Notes: generated by a model from the letters alone, not told the origin. Positions 18,249-27,354 are shown, counted from the stretch's first letter. The stretch is DNA of 64,000 bases from GCA-2731375 sp002731375 (GCA_030752605.1 JASMDX010000029.1:18327-82326); one strand, 5' to 3'. Translations and numbers: made by a program.

Positions 18249-18360
18249 TAAAAGACCAAAAAGAAACGACGAGCCGTCAATACTCAACTCGCCACTGCGT
18301 TTTGTTTCGAAGAACCGCTTGCGCTAAAGGGAAGACGAAACCGCATGGGATCGGATCAAA

Positions 18361-19053
18361 ATGGCCCATAGAATATCCGGCACCGTCAATAAAGCCCTCG
18401 ATATTCTGGACTTGTTCCAGCATCGCATAGGCGGCCTGACGGCAACCCAAATTGCGGTGGGGACGGGGATCAACAAAAGTACTGTCGTTCGCTTGTGCGC
18501 AACGCTTGCCGGGCGGGGTTATTTGCAGCGCGATGCGCGGGCCATGTTCACGGTTGGCTCGCAAATTGAGAGCTTAGCCAAAGTATTTCGCAGTCAATTT
18601 GATATGGAAAATATCGTTCGTCCGGTCTTGGCGCGGCTACGGGATGAAACGGGCGAGAGCACATCATTCTATGTTATTGAAGACAATGCCCGCGTATGTT
18701 TGTATCGGGAGAATTCCCACCACAACATCCGCCATGTGGTCGAGGAAGGAACACGCCTGCCCTTCAAGGAAGGCGTCGTCGGACGCGTCCTATTGGCCTT
18801 TTCCGGTACCAAGGGGTCTGAATACCAAATCATACGGGACGAGGGTTACCTTGATGCCGAGGGACGCGAACCTTTCACCGCATCATTGTCCGCGCCCGTG
18901 TTAACGAAAAGTGGGTATCTAATTGGCGCCTTGGTCATATCCGGCCCGTCCTCCCGCTTTTCACCGGAAAAAAGAAAAGCGGCTGGCGTTTTGATTCTCG
19001 ATGCGGGCGCTCAGTTCAAGAAGCTATTGCCGGATCGAGATTGCAATAATTGA
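18361..19053 (+). CDS. IclR family transcriptional regulator
   Basis: A 230-residue regulator. The N-terminal winged helix-turn-helix covers residues about 5-65 (SGTVNKALDILDLF, then the recognition segment INKSTVVRLCATLAGRGYLQ). The C-terminal effector domain has the IclR landmarks LRDETGESTSFYVIEDN, GVVGRVLLAFSG and LIGALVISGPSSRF. It is a little short at the C-terminus for the family. It is divergently arranged with the enolase-superfamily, carboxylase and acyl-CoA synthetase genes, with an 11-bp inverted repeat between them. It therefore most likely senses a metabolite of that pathway; activator or repressor cannot be told. No ribosome binding site of note is visible. Confidence 0.9.
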   Translation: MAHRISGTVNKALDILDLFQHRIGGLTATQIAVGTGINKSTVVRLCATLAGRGYLQRDARAMFTVGSQIESLAKVFRSQFDMENIVRPVLARLRDETGESTSFYVIEDNARVCLYRENSHHNIRHVVEEGTRLPFKEGVVGRVLLAFSGTKGSEYQIIRDEGYLDAEGREPFTASLSAPVLTKSGYLIGALVISGPSSRFSPEKRKAAGVLILDAGAQFKKLLPDRDCNN

Positions 19054-19099
19054 TAGGCTCAATCAGATTTTTGACATCCGTCCAAACGACTGCGGTAAC

Positions 19100-19162
19100 A
19101 GGCCGATAGATATCGGACTGCAAAACGATGCCGTCACGTATCTTGGCCTCGACATTGTATTT
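19100..19162 (-). pseudogene. Short fragment of a CocE/S15-family hydrolase N-terminus
   Basis: Within a spurious open frame, about 20 codons read VEAKIRDGIVLQSDIYRP, close to the strand that opens CocE/NonD and X-Pro dipeptidyl-peptidase family hydrolases (typically MRDGVRLATDIYRP). Nothing downstream continues the protein, so it is at most a relic. The rest of 19054-19486 holds no gene I can support. Confidence 0.35.
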
Positions 19163-19486
19163 GCCCGTCGAATTATGTCGATTTTCAGTAGCAACTCCCA
19201 AAATCTGGTTTGGATCTATATTTCCTAAACAACTCTCATCTTGGCGTCTATCGTAGGCAAAATCCCGACGAGTTGCACAACAGCGTCGCTGTGTTTCTGG
19301 CCCTGGGCCCGGTGACAGCAACGGCCCAGGGTGCCGCTGTTCCGGGGGAGCCTGTCACGCCATTGTCCCTGAGCGGTCTTGCCGCCGTGATCGCGGGATT
19401 GTAGGTGGCGCACATGCCGACAAAATCTGGGCCGTGCTGATTGGAACTGCTACACTTCGCGCTGCAATTTTTGGGGAGAGATCACC

Positions 19487-20227
19487 GTGCGCCGCCGCGT
19501 TGCCTTGATTACCGACACCAATCTGCATCTTGGGCCTGACCTGGCCCGCGCCCTGGCTGAGCGGGAGCATGACTTGATCCTGGGCGATCCTCTGCCGGGT
19601 CTGGTTGAGGAGGTCGAGGCCCTGGGCGCCAAAATCGTCGCGTTGAACGGCATGGCGGATCTGGGCGATGGCAGCGCGATCAGACGCTTGATTGATACGG
19701 GGCTGGAGCGGTTTGGCAAGCTGGACGCGGCCTGTGTACGCACCGGCGTAATCATGGGCGGCAGCTTCATGAAGGCCGATCTGGAAACCTTACGTACCTT
19801 GCAGACTGCCAATCTGGAAGCGGTGTTTCATAGTCTGCAGGCCTTATTGGGCGTGATGGTGCCCACGGGCCAGGGCCAGATCGTCATCGTTACGTCCGCC
19901 ACGGGTCGCAGGCCCATGCCCAATGCTTCGCTGTATTCCGCGACGCGGGCGGGCGCCAACATGATGGTCAAGGCGGCTGCGTTGGAGGTCGCCGATAAAG
20001 GCGTCAGCATCAATGCCCTAGGCACCGCCTATCTGGACTATCCCGGCTTTATCAAGGCCACGGGCTCCGATGACCCGGAGGTCCGGCGCGAAGTGGAACG
20101 CCAGACGCCCATGCACCGATTTGGCCGGCCGGCGGAGATCGCCCATTTTGCGGCCTCGCTGCTGGACGGTGGCAACCAATTCCAGATCGGGCAGTTCTTT
20201 TCATTGAGCGGCGGCTGGAGCGATTAG
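19487..20227 (+). CDS. SDR family oxidoreductase with altered active site
   Basis: A 246-residue short-chain dehydrogenase-like protein with a GTG start and a GGGGAGAG ribosome binding site. The usual TGxxxGxG cofactor motif is degenerate (TDTNLHLGPDLA) and the catalytic YxxxK is YSATR, with arginine instead of lysine at the end. The NAG motif is replaced by VRTGVI. The overall Rossmann order, the IVIVTSATGRR strand and the C-terminal FFSLSGGWSD remain typical. Loss of the lysine suggests weak or no oxidoreductase activity, or a specialised role. It starts a run of + strand genes with a methyltransferase and an amidase. Confidence 0.8.
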   Translation: MRRRVALITDTNLHLGPDLARALAEREHDLILGDPLPGLVEEVEALGAKIVALNGMADLGDGSAIRRLIDTGLERFGKLDAACVRTGVIMGGSFMKADLETLRTLQTANLEAVFHSLQALLGVMVPTGQGQIVIVTSATGRRPMPNASLYSATRAGANMMVKAAALEVADKGVSINALGTAYLDYPGFIKATGSDDPEVRREVERQTPMHRFGRPAEIAHFAASLLDGGNQFQIGQFFSLSGGWSD

Positions 20228-20247
20228 GGGAACTATTAGGGGATGCC

Positions 20248-21096
20248 ATGACGAAAGAAGCGAATAGCGGCCAGGTCGAATATTGGAATTCCGCCGCCGG
20301 CGACAAATGGACCACCAACCAGGAACGCCTGGACCGGTTATTGAGTCTGGTGACGAATCGTCTGTTCGAGCGCATGGCTATTCAACCAGGAGAGCGGGTC
20401 ATCGATATTGGCTGCGGCACGGGCGCCTCAGCCCTGCGCGCGGCCCAGGCGGTCGGCCCTGATGGCCAGGTATTTGGCGTAGATATTTCCGAACCCATGT
20501 TGGGCCTGGCAAGGAAAAGGGCGGAAGGCGTGGACAATCTGAACTTGGAGATCGCCGATGCGCAGAGCCACGGCTTTGAACCGGACGCCTATGACCTGTT
20601 GCAATCACGCTTCGGAGTCATGTTCTTTGCCGATCCAACCGCCGCGTTCGCCAATCTATTGACCGCGTTGCGGCCCGGCGGGCGCATGGAATTTGTCTGT
20701 TGGGCGGCCATGGTGGACAATCCCTGGTTCATGATTCCGCGCAATGCAGCAGCCCATCATCTGGGCGAACCGGAACCATTGCCGCCAAGGGCGCCGGGGC
20801 CTACGGCCTTTGCCGAGGCGGACTATGTGATGGAGATATTGCATGACGCCGGCTTTGGAGAGGTCCGTGTGGATACCGAGGCCTGCGAACTGATCGGTGC
20901 CGACAGCATCGCCAATACCGCCGCCTTAGCGGTCAATATCGGCCCGGCGGCAAGAATAATGAAACTGTACGAGCCAAGCCCGGAAACCATCGCCGCCATC
21001 ACCGCCGACGTGGAGGCGGGACTGGCCCCATATCTGGGTGTAGACGGTGTGCGCGTTCCCGCCAAGCTAAATTTCGTCAGCGCTAAAAGGCCATAA
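20248..21096 (+). CDS. Class I SAM-dependent methyltransferase
   Basis: A 282-residue methyltransferase of the UbiE/Methyltransf_11 type. Motif I is VIDIGCGTGAS at residues 51-61, followed by an acidic residue at the end of the next strand (VFGVDISEPM). The post-motif sequence LLQSRFGVMFFADP and LRPGGRMEFVCW fit the same fold. No membrane segment is present. It lies 20 bases after the SDR and ends 2 bases before the amidase start, so the three are probably cotranscribed. The acceptor is not identifiable. Confidence 0.85.
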   Translation: MTKEANSGQVEYWNSAAGDKWTTNQERLDRLLSLVTNRLFERMAIQPGERVIDIGCGTGASALRAAQAVGPDGQVFGVDISEPMLGLARKRAEGVDNLNLEIADAQSHGFEPDAYDLLQSRFGVMFFADPTAAFANLLTALRPGGRMEFVCWAAMVDNPWFMIPRNAAAHHLGEPEPLPPRAPGPTAFAEADYVMEILHDAGFGEVRVDTEACELIGADSIANTAALAVNIGPAARIMKLYEPSPETIAAITADVEAGLAPYLGVDGVRVPAKLNFVSAKRP

Positions 21097-21098
21097 AC

Positions 21099-22472
21099 AT
21101 GCCTGACATCCACGAACAGAGCATTGCCAAAGTCGGTGAATGCCTGCGCCGGGGCGATGTTGGCGTGGTGGAACTAACCCGGATCATGCTGGACCGGATC
21201 GCCGCCAGGGATGGCGAGTTGAACAGCTTCATCACGGTGACGGACGAGCTTGCCCTGGCCCAGGCCGCGCGGGCGGAGCGGGAATTGAGAACGGGTCATG
21301 ACAGGGGCCCTTTGCATGGAGTTCCCATCGCACTGAAGGATCTGATCGAAACCAAGGACATCCGCACGACCTTTGCCTCCCGCGCCTACGCCAATCATAT
21401 TCCCGGTAAAGATGCCACGGTGGTCAAGCACCTGGCCGAGGCCGGCGCGGTGCTGCTGGGTAAAACCAATCTTTCCGAAGGAGCGGCGGATTCATCGTCG
21501 CAATCATCGGCCTTCGGCGGTCCGCGCAATCCATGGAACACGGATTATATCACAGGCGGTTCCTCGGGTGGTTCGGCGGCGGCGGTGGCGGCACACCTGG
21601 CCTTTGCCGCCCTGGGCAGCGATACCGGCATGTCGATCCGCCAACCGGCGGCACTATGCGGCATTGTCGGCCTGAAACCGACCTTTGGCAGGGTTTCCAA
21701 ACATGGTGCCATGACCCTATCGGATTCCTTCGACCATTTAGGACCCATGACGCGCAGCGTGGAAGACGCGGCACTGGTTCTGCAAGTCCTCGCCGGCCAT
21801 GATCCGGCGGATCCTCATAGTGCCCGCGCGCCGGTGCCTGATTTCTCCGCCGAATTGGAAGCCGCACCGCGTAATATCAGCAAAGCCCGCCTGGCCATTC
21901 CCCGTGACGACCTATTTACCGAGACCGATCCCGAATGGATCGCGGCCACGGAACAGGCCATTGCGCTATTGCAGGCCCAGGGCGCGGTAGTGCAGGAGAT
22001 CCGGCTGCCCGGATTGGATGACCTGATACAGTTGGGCAACATGATCGTGGTCACGGAGGCCGCTGCCTACCATAGAGAGCGCTACCTGGCCGACCCAGAC
22101 AAGTTCGGTTCAGTCCTCAGCCGTGTGATTGAAATTGGAGAGGGCCACGGCGGCGCCGATTATGTTCTGGCGCAACAGCATCGTGCCCGGGCCCAGGCCG
22201 TTTTCCTGTCCGCGTTCCAAGGCTTCGATGCCATGATATTGCCGACCAGCGCATTGGCGGCCTGCCCCATTATTGAGGATGACTACCGGCTGGTCCGGCC
22301 CCGCTCCCGCAATACACTGCCGTTCAATGCCCTGGGCTGGCCGGCAATTTCCGTGCCTTGCGGCCTTGCCGCCAACGGCATGCCCATAGGCCTGCAGATC
22401 GTTGGCCAGCCGTTCGCCGAAGACCGTGTGCTGGCCCTAGCCCGTGCATACGAGCTGGCGCGAGACGGCTAA
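21099..22472 (+). CDS. Amidase (amidase signature family)
   Basis: A 457-residue amidase-signature enzyme hydrolysing a C-N amide bond. The Ser-cisSer-Lys triad is present: Lys80 in GVPIALKDLIE, Ser155 in the glycine/serine-rich GGSSGGSAAAVA, and Ser179 in GSDTGMSIRQPA. The residue before the nucleophile is methionine, where most members have glycine, which might change substrate choice. The family scaffold continues to the usual C-terminal sequence NALGWPAISVPCGL and GLQIVGQPFAED. The substrate is unknown. Its stop overlaps by four bases the stop of the oppositely oriented F420-type oxidoreductase. Confidence 0.88.
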   Translation: MPDIHEQSIAKVGECLRRGDVGVVELTRIMLDRIAARDGELNSFITVTDELALAQAARAERELRTGHDRGPLHGVPIALKDLIETKDIRTTFASRAYANHIPGKDATVVKHLAEAGAVLLGKTNLSEGAADSSSQSSAFGGPRNPWNTDYITGGSSGGSAAAVAAHLAFAALGSDTGMSIRQPAALCGIVGLKPTFGRVSKHGAMTLSDSFDHLGPMTRSVEDAALVLQVLAGHDPADPHSARAPVPDFSAELEAAPRNISKARLAIPRDDLFTETDPEWIAATEQAIALLQAQGAVVQEIRLPGLDDLIQLGNMIVVTEAAAYHRERYLADPDKFGSVLSRVIEIGEGHGGADYVLAQQHRARAQAVFLSAFQGFDAMILPTSALAACPIIEDDYRLVRPRSRNTLPFNALGWPAISVPCGLAANGMPIGLQIVGQPFAEDRVLALARAYELARDG

Positions 22473-23338
22473 ACGTCGGCGTATTTTTCCACCTGGCTGC
22501 GCCAGGCCCGAATCTCTTCGGGGTTACCGAGGCGCGTTCTTAGACCGGCCATGGGTGTCACGGGCACCAACAGGCGGCTCACGCCGGCGGCGGCCATGGC
22601 TGGTATGTCGTCCAAATCATCAGGCAGCGACGTGGTGACCTCCAACGCATTCGGGTCGCGGCCATGTTCAACCGCGCTTTCCCGTGCGATGGCGATCAAA
22701 TCCGCCGGCGCGCCGCGGGCCGGGAAGAAACCATCCCCCAGACGGCCCGCGCGTCGGGCCGCCGGCCTGGAATGGCCGCCAACGATGATCGGCACGCTGC
22801 CGTTTACCGGCTGTGGCCGACAATAAATATTGTCGAACGAGGCGAAGTCGCCATGATAGCTGGCCTTTTCCTGGCCCCACAGGGCGCGCATGGCGCCGAC
22901 GTAGTCATCGGTGCGCGGACCCCGGTCATCAAAGGGTGTGCCGATGGCATCGAATTCCTCTCTCATCCAGCCGACGCCGATACCCAGCAGGACCCGGCCG
23001 CCCGACATATGATCTAGGGTGGCGATCTGCTTGGCAGCCACCACGGGGTTGTGTTGGGGCAAGATCATGATGCCCGTGGCCAATTTGATCCGCTTTGTCG
23101 CCGCCGCTGCATAGGCCATCCAGATCAGAGGGTCAGGCAGGGGCACATCATCCTGGCCGCCGGCCATCTTGCCGTCATCGGAATAGGGATAGGCTGATTG
23201 GTAGCCTTCCGGCACCACTGTGTGTTCAACGGTCCAGGCGGATTCGAAACCGGCCTCCTCGCCCGCCTGCACTAATTCCACCGCCTTGGCGGGATCAATA
23301 TAGCGGCCCGTGTTGCAATAACGTAATCCGAATTTCAT
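22469..23338 (-). CDS. LLM-class oxidoreductase, putative F420-dependent (TIGR03619-like)
   Basis: A 289-residue luciferase-like (beta/alpha) barrel protein. Family landmarks are the N-terminal MKFGLRY, EAGFESAWTVEHTVVPE near residue 35, KLATGIMILPQHNP near 95, and LLGIGVGWMREEFDAIG near 125, plus VPIIVGGHSRPAARRAG. These fit the actinobacterial and proteobacterial LLM enzymes annotated as F420-dependent; an alphaproteobacterium may use FMN instead. The start at 23338 is preceded by GGGAG; a longer frame starts at 23365. It is convergent with the amidase and lies 52 bases downstream of a TSUP permease gene. Confidence 0.85.
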   Translation of the reverse strand: MKFGLRYCNTGRYIDPAKAVELVQAGEEAGFESAWTVEHTVVPEGYQSAYPYSDDGKMAGGQDDVPLPDPLIWMAYAAAATKRIKLATGIMILPQHNPVVAAKQIATLDHMSGGRVLLGIGVGWMREEFDAIGTPFDDRGPRTDDYVGAMRALWGQEKASYHGDFASFDNIYCRPQPVNGSVPIIVGGHSRPAARRAGRLGDGFFPARGAPADLIAIARESAVEHGRDPNALEVTTSLPDDLDDIPAMAAAGVSRLLVPVTPMAGLRTRLGNPEEIRAWRSQVEKYADV

Positions 23339-23390
23339 GGCTCTGCTCCCTATTGTCTTATCCATATCATGAGCGCGAACAGGTGCCCGA

Positions 23391-24164
23391 TCAACTGCCC
23401 TGCATCAGGATTGAGCCCGACTGCCAGAGTAAACGCAGCCCCAGCACGGTCAGCAGAACAGTCAGAGCCGTCTGAAAACGGCTATCCCCCATGCCGTGCA
23501 AGACCTTGCCCCCGATCAGGGTGCCAATAACTCCCGTGACCATCATGCCCACGATCAGCGGCAGATAGGGCGCATAGTTGAAGCCCAGCAACCCGAAGAC
23601 GCCGATTTTCAGGCCATGCTGTAGCACCATGCAGCCGGCGTGGGTGCCTACATGGCTCATGCGTTCCAACCGCAAAGTCTTCAGGATCGCCGCCACCAAT
23701 GGTCCGGTGCCGCCGATGAACATGGTCAAGAAGCCTGAGGCAACGCCGCCTAGTAACAGCGCTGCCCGGCCCGAAACGGCCGGTATCTTGCCCCAGGCTG
23801 ACCACAACACGAACGAACCCACGGCCAGAAACAACAGCCAGTCGGGCAGGCGCACGGCGATGCGGCCGCCGATCACAGCGCCGACCACCCCGCCCAGGGT
23901 CAAAGGCAGCAGCCTTGGCCAGCTGATATGGCGCGCCATCACCACCGACCGCCCAATGTTGGAGCCTAGCTGTATCACACCGTGTATGGGCACCAGGGCA
24001 GCGGCGGGCATGATGGTCGCCATCACCGCGATCAGGACCATGCCGCCGCCCAGGCCAAAGGCAGCCGAGATGAACGAGGTCAGCGCGCTGATACCCAACA
24101 ACAACAATCCGGCCCAGGGCGCCAGTTCGGCCGGCAGCAAGGCGGCCCAATCGAATTCGAGCAA
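23391..24164 (-). CDS. TauE/SafE (TSUP) family permease
   Basis: A 257-residue integral membrane protein with about eight hydrophobic segments. The TSUP half-repeat is visible in FISAAFGLGGGMVLIAVMA near residue 35 and again in FLTMFIGGTGPLVAAIL near residue 150, each a glycine-rich re-entrant-like segment. Such proteins export sulfite, sulfoacetate or other organic anions. The gene lies between an amidohydrolase gene (9 bases upstream) and an LLM oxidoreductase gene on the same strand, so it may move a substrate or product of these enzymes. Direction and substrate are inferred. Confidence 0.87.
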   Translation of the reverse strand: MLEFDWAALLPAELAPWAGLLLLGISALTSFISAAFGLGGGMVLIAVMATIMPAAALVPIHGVIQLGSNIGRSVVMARHISWPRLLPLTLGGVVGAVIGGRIAVRLPDWLLFLAVGSFVLWSAWGKIPAVSGRAALLLGGVASGFLTMFIGGTGPLVAAILKTLRLERMSHVGTHAGCMVLQHGLKIGVFGLLGFNYAPYLPLIVGMMVTGVIGTLIGGKVLHGMGDSRFQTALTVLLTVLGLRLLWQSGSILMQGS

Positions 24165-24173
24165 CGGAGTATC

Positions 24174-25208
24174 CTATTCCGGATCGTCCAGGCGATAGAT
24201 CCGGTTCGCTGTGTCATGGTACAGCTTGGCCTTTTCGTCCGCCGTATAATCCGTCGTCAGCAGCTTGAAGCTGTTCCACAGAACATTATAGCTGCAGGTG
24301 CACATATCGACGGGAAAATTGGATTCAAACATGCACCTATCAGCGCCGAATTGCTCTATGGTGTGTTCGTAGTACGGCTTGGTCGCAAGCATCAATTCTT
24401 CCGAAGTGGGCGGGCGCTCCTTTTCGTGCCAACCGAAACCATTCAATTCCATGTTGATACCGCCCAGCTTGGCCACCACATTCTCGCAACGCGCAAGAGC
24501 CGTGATATCGGTCTGCCACTGCGCGAAATTCTCGGCCAACTTGCCCTCGTACGGGCCGATGCCCACGGGACCGCCGAAATGGTCCAGAATAATTGTGGTA
24601 TCGGGAAAAGCCTGCGCCAGCTCGGTCAACTCGGAAATCTGGGTGTGATAGCACCAGCCTTCAAAGCTCATTTTGTTGGGCGCCAGTTGGGCGAAGCCGG
24701 CGCGAAAATTTTCCTGCTGATACAGATGTTCCGGCGGTTCGCAACGGGCATTGGTAACCTCCGGCGAGGTGTCCCAGGTGGCGGAATGGCGAATACCGCG
24801 AAAGCGCCCGCCGCCGGCCCGCAGATGGGCCTGCAGAACCTCGGCTATGTCGGTGCCCTGGCACAGATCGGCATGTCCGACGATGCCGGCGGCGACGCGC
24901 ACCTTGCCGTATTCACCTGCCGCGCTCATGGCAGCGATACCATTGACGAACTCGGTCTCGCCAACCATGCGCATGGGCACCGGTCCGGTTGTCTTGATCA
25001 TGGAGCCACATTCAATGAAAACGGTGGAGACAATGTTGTGGCCGCAGTTTAGATCTTCCAGAATCTCATCAAGCAGATAACGGTGCGCCACACGCTCGGT
25101 CTTGAATTCCCAAAGGTGATGATGCGGGTCGCAGATCGGCAGCTCAGGATCGATGGTGTCCTCGACCACCTGCGCCAGCCATTCGGCATTCGTTGATTTC
25201 GTCGCCAT
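24174..25208 (-). CDS. Amidohydrolase family protein (amidohydrolase 2, PF04909-like)
   Basis: A 344-residue metal-dependent hydrolase or decarboxylase. Near residue 27 it has CDPHHHLWEF, the HxH metal motif of the amidohydrolase-2 group; further candidate ligands are in GWCYHTQ, TTIILDHFGGP and MFESNFPVD near residue 290. This ordering matches lactonases and ACMSD-like enzymes that act on ring or lactone intermediates. No signal peptide is present. A GGAGGAG ribosome binding site lies just upstream of the start. It begins a three-gene minus-strand unit with the TSUP permease and the LLM oxidoreductase. The substrate is unknown. Confidence 0.87.
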   Translation of the reverse strand: MATKSTNAEWLAQVVEDTIDPELPICDPHHHLWEFKTERVAHRYLLDEILEDLNCGHNIVSTVFIECGSMIKTTGPVPMRMVGETEFVNGIAAMSAAGEYGKVRVAAGIVGHADLCQGTDIAEVLQAHLRAGGGRFRGIRHSATWDTSPEVTNARCEPPEHLYQQENFRAGFAQLAPNKMSFEGWCYHTQISELTELAQAFPDTTIILDHFGGPVGIGPYEGKLAENFAQWQTDITALARCENVVAKLGGINMELNGFGWHEKERPPTSEELMLATKPYYEHTIEQFGADRCMFESNFPVDMCTCSYNVLWNSFKLLTTDYTADEKAKLYHDTANRIYRLDDPE

Positions 25209-25326
25209 AACAAATCTCCTCCCGGGCGAAATTGATTACCGTAGGGTTGGCCAGCCCCACGCTTTGGTCAAGGGCTTTCGAAAAGCAAACATGATAGACT
25301 CAGGCATTCGCAGGATAGGAAGAACC

Positions 25327-26436
25327 ATGCCAGACGACCCCCAGACCGATGCGGCTAGCGACGCCCTGATCGATGCCATCACCAATCTGCTGTCGCCGCT
25401 GTTGAATGCCCTGGAGGCGTTGAGCTATGTGGCCCGTCGCCTGCATCCCCCAGCGCTGCCAGAACTGGTGGCCAGCGTGGCCGAGGTCGACCCGCCCCTG
25501 CGCCAGGGTCTGGAAGTCTTTCGCGGTATGGATTGGCCCGAGCATATGACCGCGTTCGCCGAGCGCATGGAGACGGCGGCGGTTGCCGTCTGCCGTGGCT
25601 TTGACAACCTGCGCGCCGCGACGGAAATGCCTGATGGCACTATGCAGGCCTATAGCGGCATCCGTCAGAGCGCCAAGGCTTTCGCCGCGCTTTATCCCAT
25701 CGCGACCACGTTGCCACCCATCAACCGCTTTTTCCTCGACGACACAGGGAGGGCGGACGAGGCCGTGGTGGAAAAGCTGGCGGGGGCGGACCCACGCCGG
25801 GAAGACGTCGGCTTGATGCATGCCAATAACGAGAAAGGTAGCCGGGGGGGATTTACCATCTACGTTCCGGAATACTACGACCCGAATGCATCTTTTCCCC
25901 TGATCATGGCCCTGCACGGCGGCAGCGGTCATGGCCGCGAATTCATCTGGTCCTGGTTGCGCGAGGCGCGCAGCCGCGGCGCCATCGTGATTGCGCCAAC
26001 CGCACTTGAAGGCACCTGGTCATTGATGGAGCCCGACGCGGATAGTGAAAACATCGCGCGCATGGTGGCATTCGCCCAGGAGCAGTGGAACATCGACGCT
26101 TCACATATGCTGATGACGGGGATGAGTGACGGCGGCACCTTTACCTATGTCTCCGGCCTGCAAAATGCCTCGCCCTTTACTCATCTGGCACCGATCTCCG
26201 CCTCGTTCCACCCCCTGCTGCTGGAAATGATGGATGCCAGCCGGATCAAGGATTTGCCGATCTATCTGACCCATGGCGCCTTGGATTGGATGTTTCCCAT
26301 TGATGTGGCGCGCAGCGCCAGGCAGGCCTTGAGCGCGGCGGGCGCCAAGTTGCTATACCGTGAGATCGTGGATCTGTCCCACACCTATCCCAGTGACGAA
26401 AACCAACATATACTCAATTGGTTCCTGCCGGCCTAG
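25327..26436 (+). CDS. Alpha/beta hydrolase esterase (PHB depolymerase/phospholipase-like)
   Basis: A 369-residue two-part protein. The first ~165 residues are helical and have no recognised domain (ALIDAITNLLSPLLNALEAL). The second part is an alpha/beta hydrolase: YVPEYYDPN, FPLIMALHGGSGHG with the oxyanion loop, the nucleophile elbow GMSDGG, the acid in THGALDWMFP and the histidine near the end (LSHTYPSDE). This resembles dienelactone hydrolase and phospholipase/carboxylesterase relatives. The start at 25327 has an AGGAAG ribosome binding site; the open frame extends upstream into the divergent gene and is not used. The N-terminal extension is unusual for the family. Confidence 0.8.
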   Translation: MPDDPQTDAASDALIDAITNLLSPLLNALEALSYVARRLHPPALPELVASVAEVDPPLRQGLEVFRGMDWPEHMTAFAERMETAAVAVCRGFDNLRAATEMPDGTMQAYSGIRQSAKAFAALYPIATTLPPINRFFLDDTGRADEAVVEKLAGADPRREDVGLMHANNEKGSRGGFTIYVPEYYDPNASFPLIMALHGGSGHGREFIWSWLREARSRGAIVIAPTALEGTWSLMEPDADSENIARMVAFAQEQWNIDASHMLMTGMSDGGTFTYVSGLQNASPFTHLAPISASFHPLLLEMMDASRIKDLPIYLTHGALDWMFPIDVARSARQALSAAGAKLLYREIVDLSHTYPSDENQHILNWFLPA

Positions 26437-26567
26437 TGTTCCGTCGTGGCGGCGTTAAATACCCGCACGAATTTCAACAAATCCAACAAGCCAGCTATCC
26501 TGAAAGGAATCGTTGCTCTATTATCATCACTTGCATAATGTTTGACCCGCTTGACAGGGAGTAGAAC

Positions 26568-27350
26568 ATGACCATAGGGCCGCGATTACCAGGAAAAGTT
26601 GCCCTTATAACCGGTGGCGCATCGGGAATTGGGGCCGCGACAGCGGCCACATTCGCCGAACATGGCGCATCGGTGGTGGTAACGGATATGAACGACAACC
26701 TGGGCCGGGAGGTGGTGAACAGCATCCGGACCGCGGGTGGCGAAGCGATCTATCTGCACCTGGACACCACAGATGAAGAACAGTGGACCGAAGCAATCGT
26801 CGAGACCCTGTCGAAATACGGCGCGCTGAATATACTAGCGAACAACGCCGGGATCGCGGACCGGCGGTCGGACAACAAGTCCACGGTCAAGATTGAGGAC
26901 ACCACGGTAGAGGGCTGGGACAAGGTCTTTGCCGTCAACAGCACCGGCGTCTTTCTCGGCGTCAAGCATGTCATCGCGCCCATGCGCGCGGTGGGCGGGG
27001 GTTCCATTATCAACATCTCGTCGATCTATGGCATCGTCGGCTCAGGCGCCGGCTCCGCCTATCATTCGTCGAAAGGTGCCGTGCGGACCTTCACGAAATC
27101 AGCCGCCATTCAATGCGCCAATGACAGGATCCGCGTCAATTCGGTGCATCCTGGATTTGTCGACACGCCCCTGACCGCCAATACCCATGCCGATCCGGAA
27201 TTGATGGCTCCGCGGCTGGACGCCACGCCCCTGGGCCGCTTTGGCACGGCCCGGGATATCGCCATGGGCTGTTTATTCCTGGCCTCGGACGAAAGCGCGT
27301 GGATGACCGGGTCCGAACTGGTAATCGACGGCGGCATGCTGGCGCAATAG
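26568..27350 (+). CDS. SDR family oxidoreductase (glucose 1-dehydrogenase/3-ketoacyl reductase-like)
   Basis: A classical short-chain dehydrogenase of 260 residues. It has the cofactor motif TGGASGIGAATA near residue 16, the acidic residue for NAD preference in VVTDMND, the NNAG motif (LANNAGIAD), the catalytic serine in INISSIYG and the YxxxK as YHSSK, with the C-terminal SELVIDGG. All catalytic residues are in place. The gene has a clear AGGGAG ribosome binding site. The substrate is unknown. It is convergent with the DUF2459 lipoprotein gene, the two stops being four bases apart. Confidence 0.9.
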   Translation: MTIGPRLPGKVALITGGASGIGAATAATFAEHGASVVVTDMNDNLGREVVNSIRTAGGEAIYLHLDTTDEEQWTEAIVETLSKYGALNILANNAGIADRRSDNKSTVKIEDTTVEGWDKVFAVNSTGVFLGVKHVIAPMRAVGGGSIINISSIYGIVGSGAGSAYHSSKGAVRTFTKSAAIQCANDRIRVNSVHPGFVDTPLTANTHADPELMAPRLDATPLGRFGTARDIAMGCLFLASDESAWMTGSELVIDGGMLAQ

Positions 27351-27354
27351 CATT

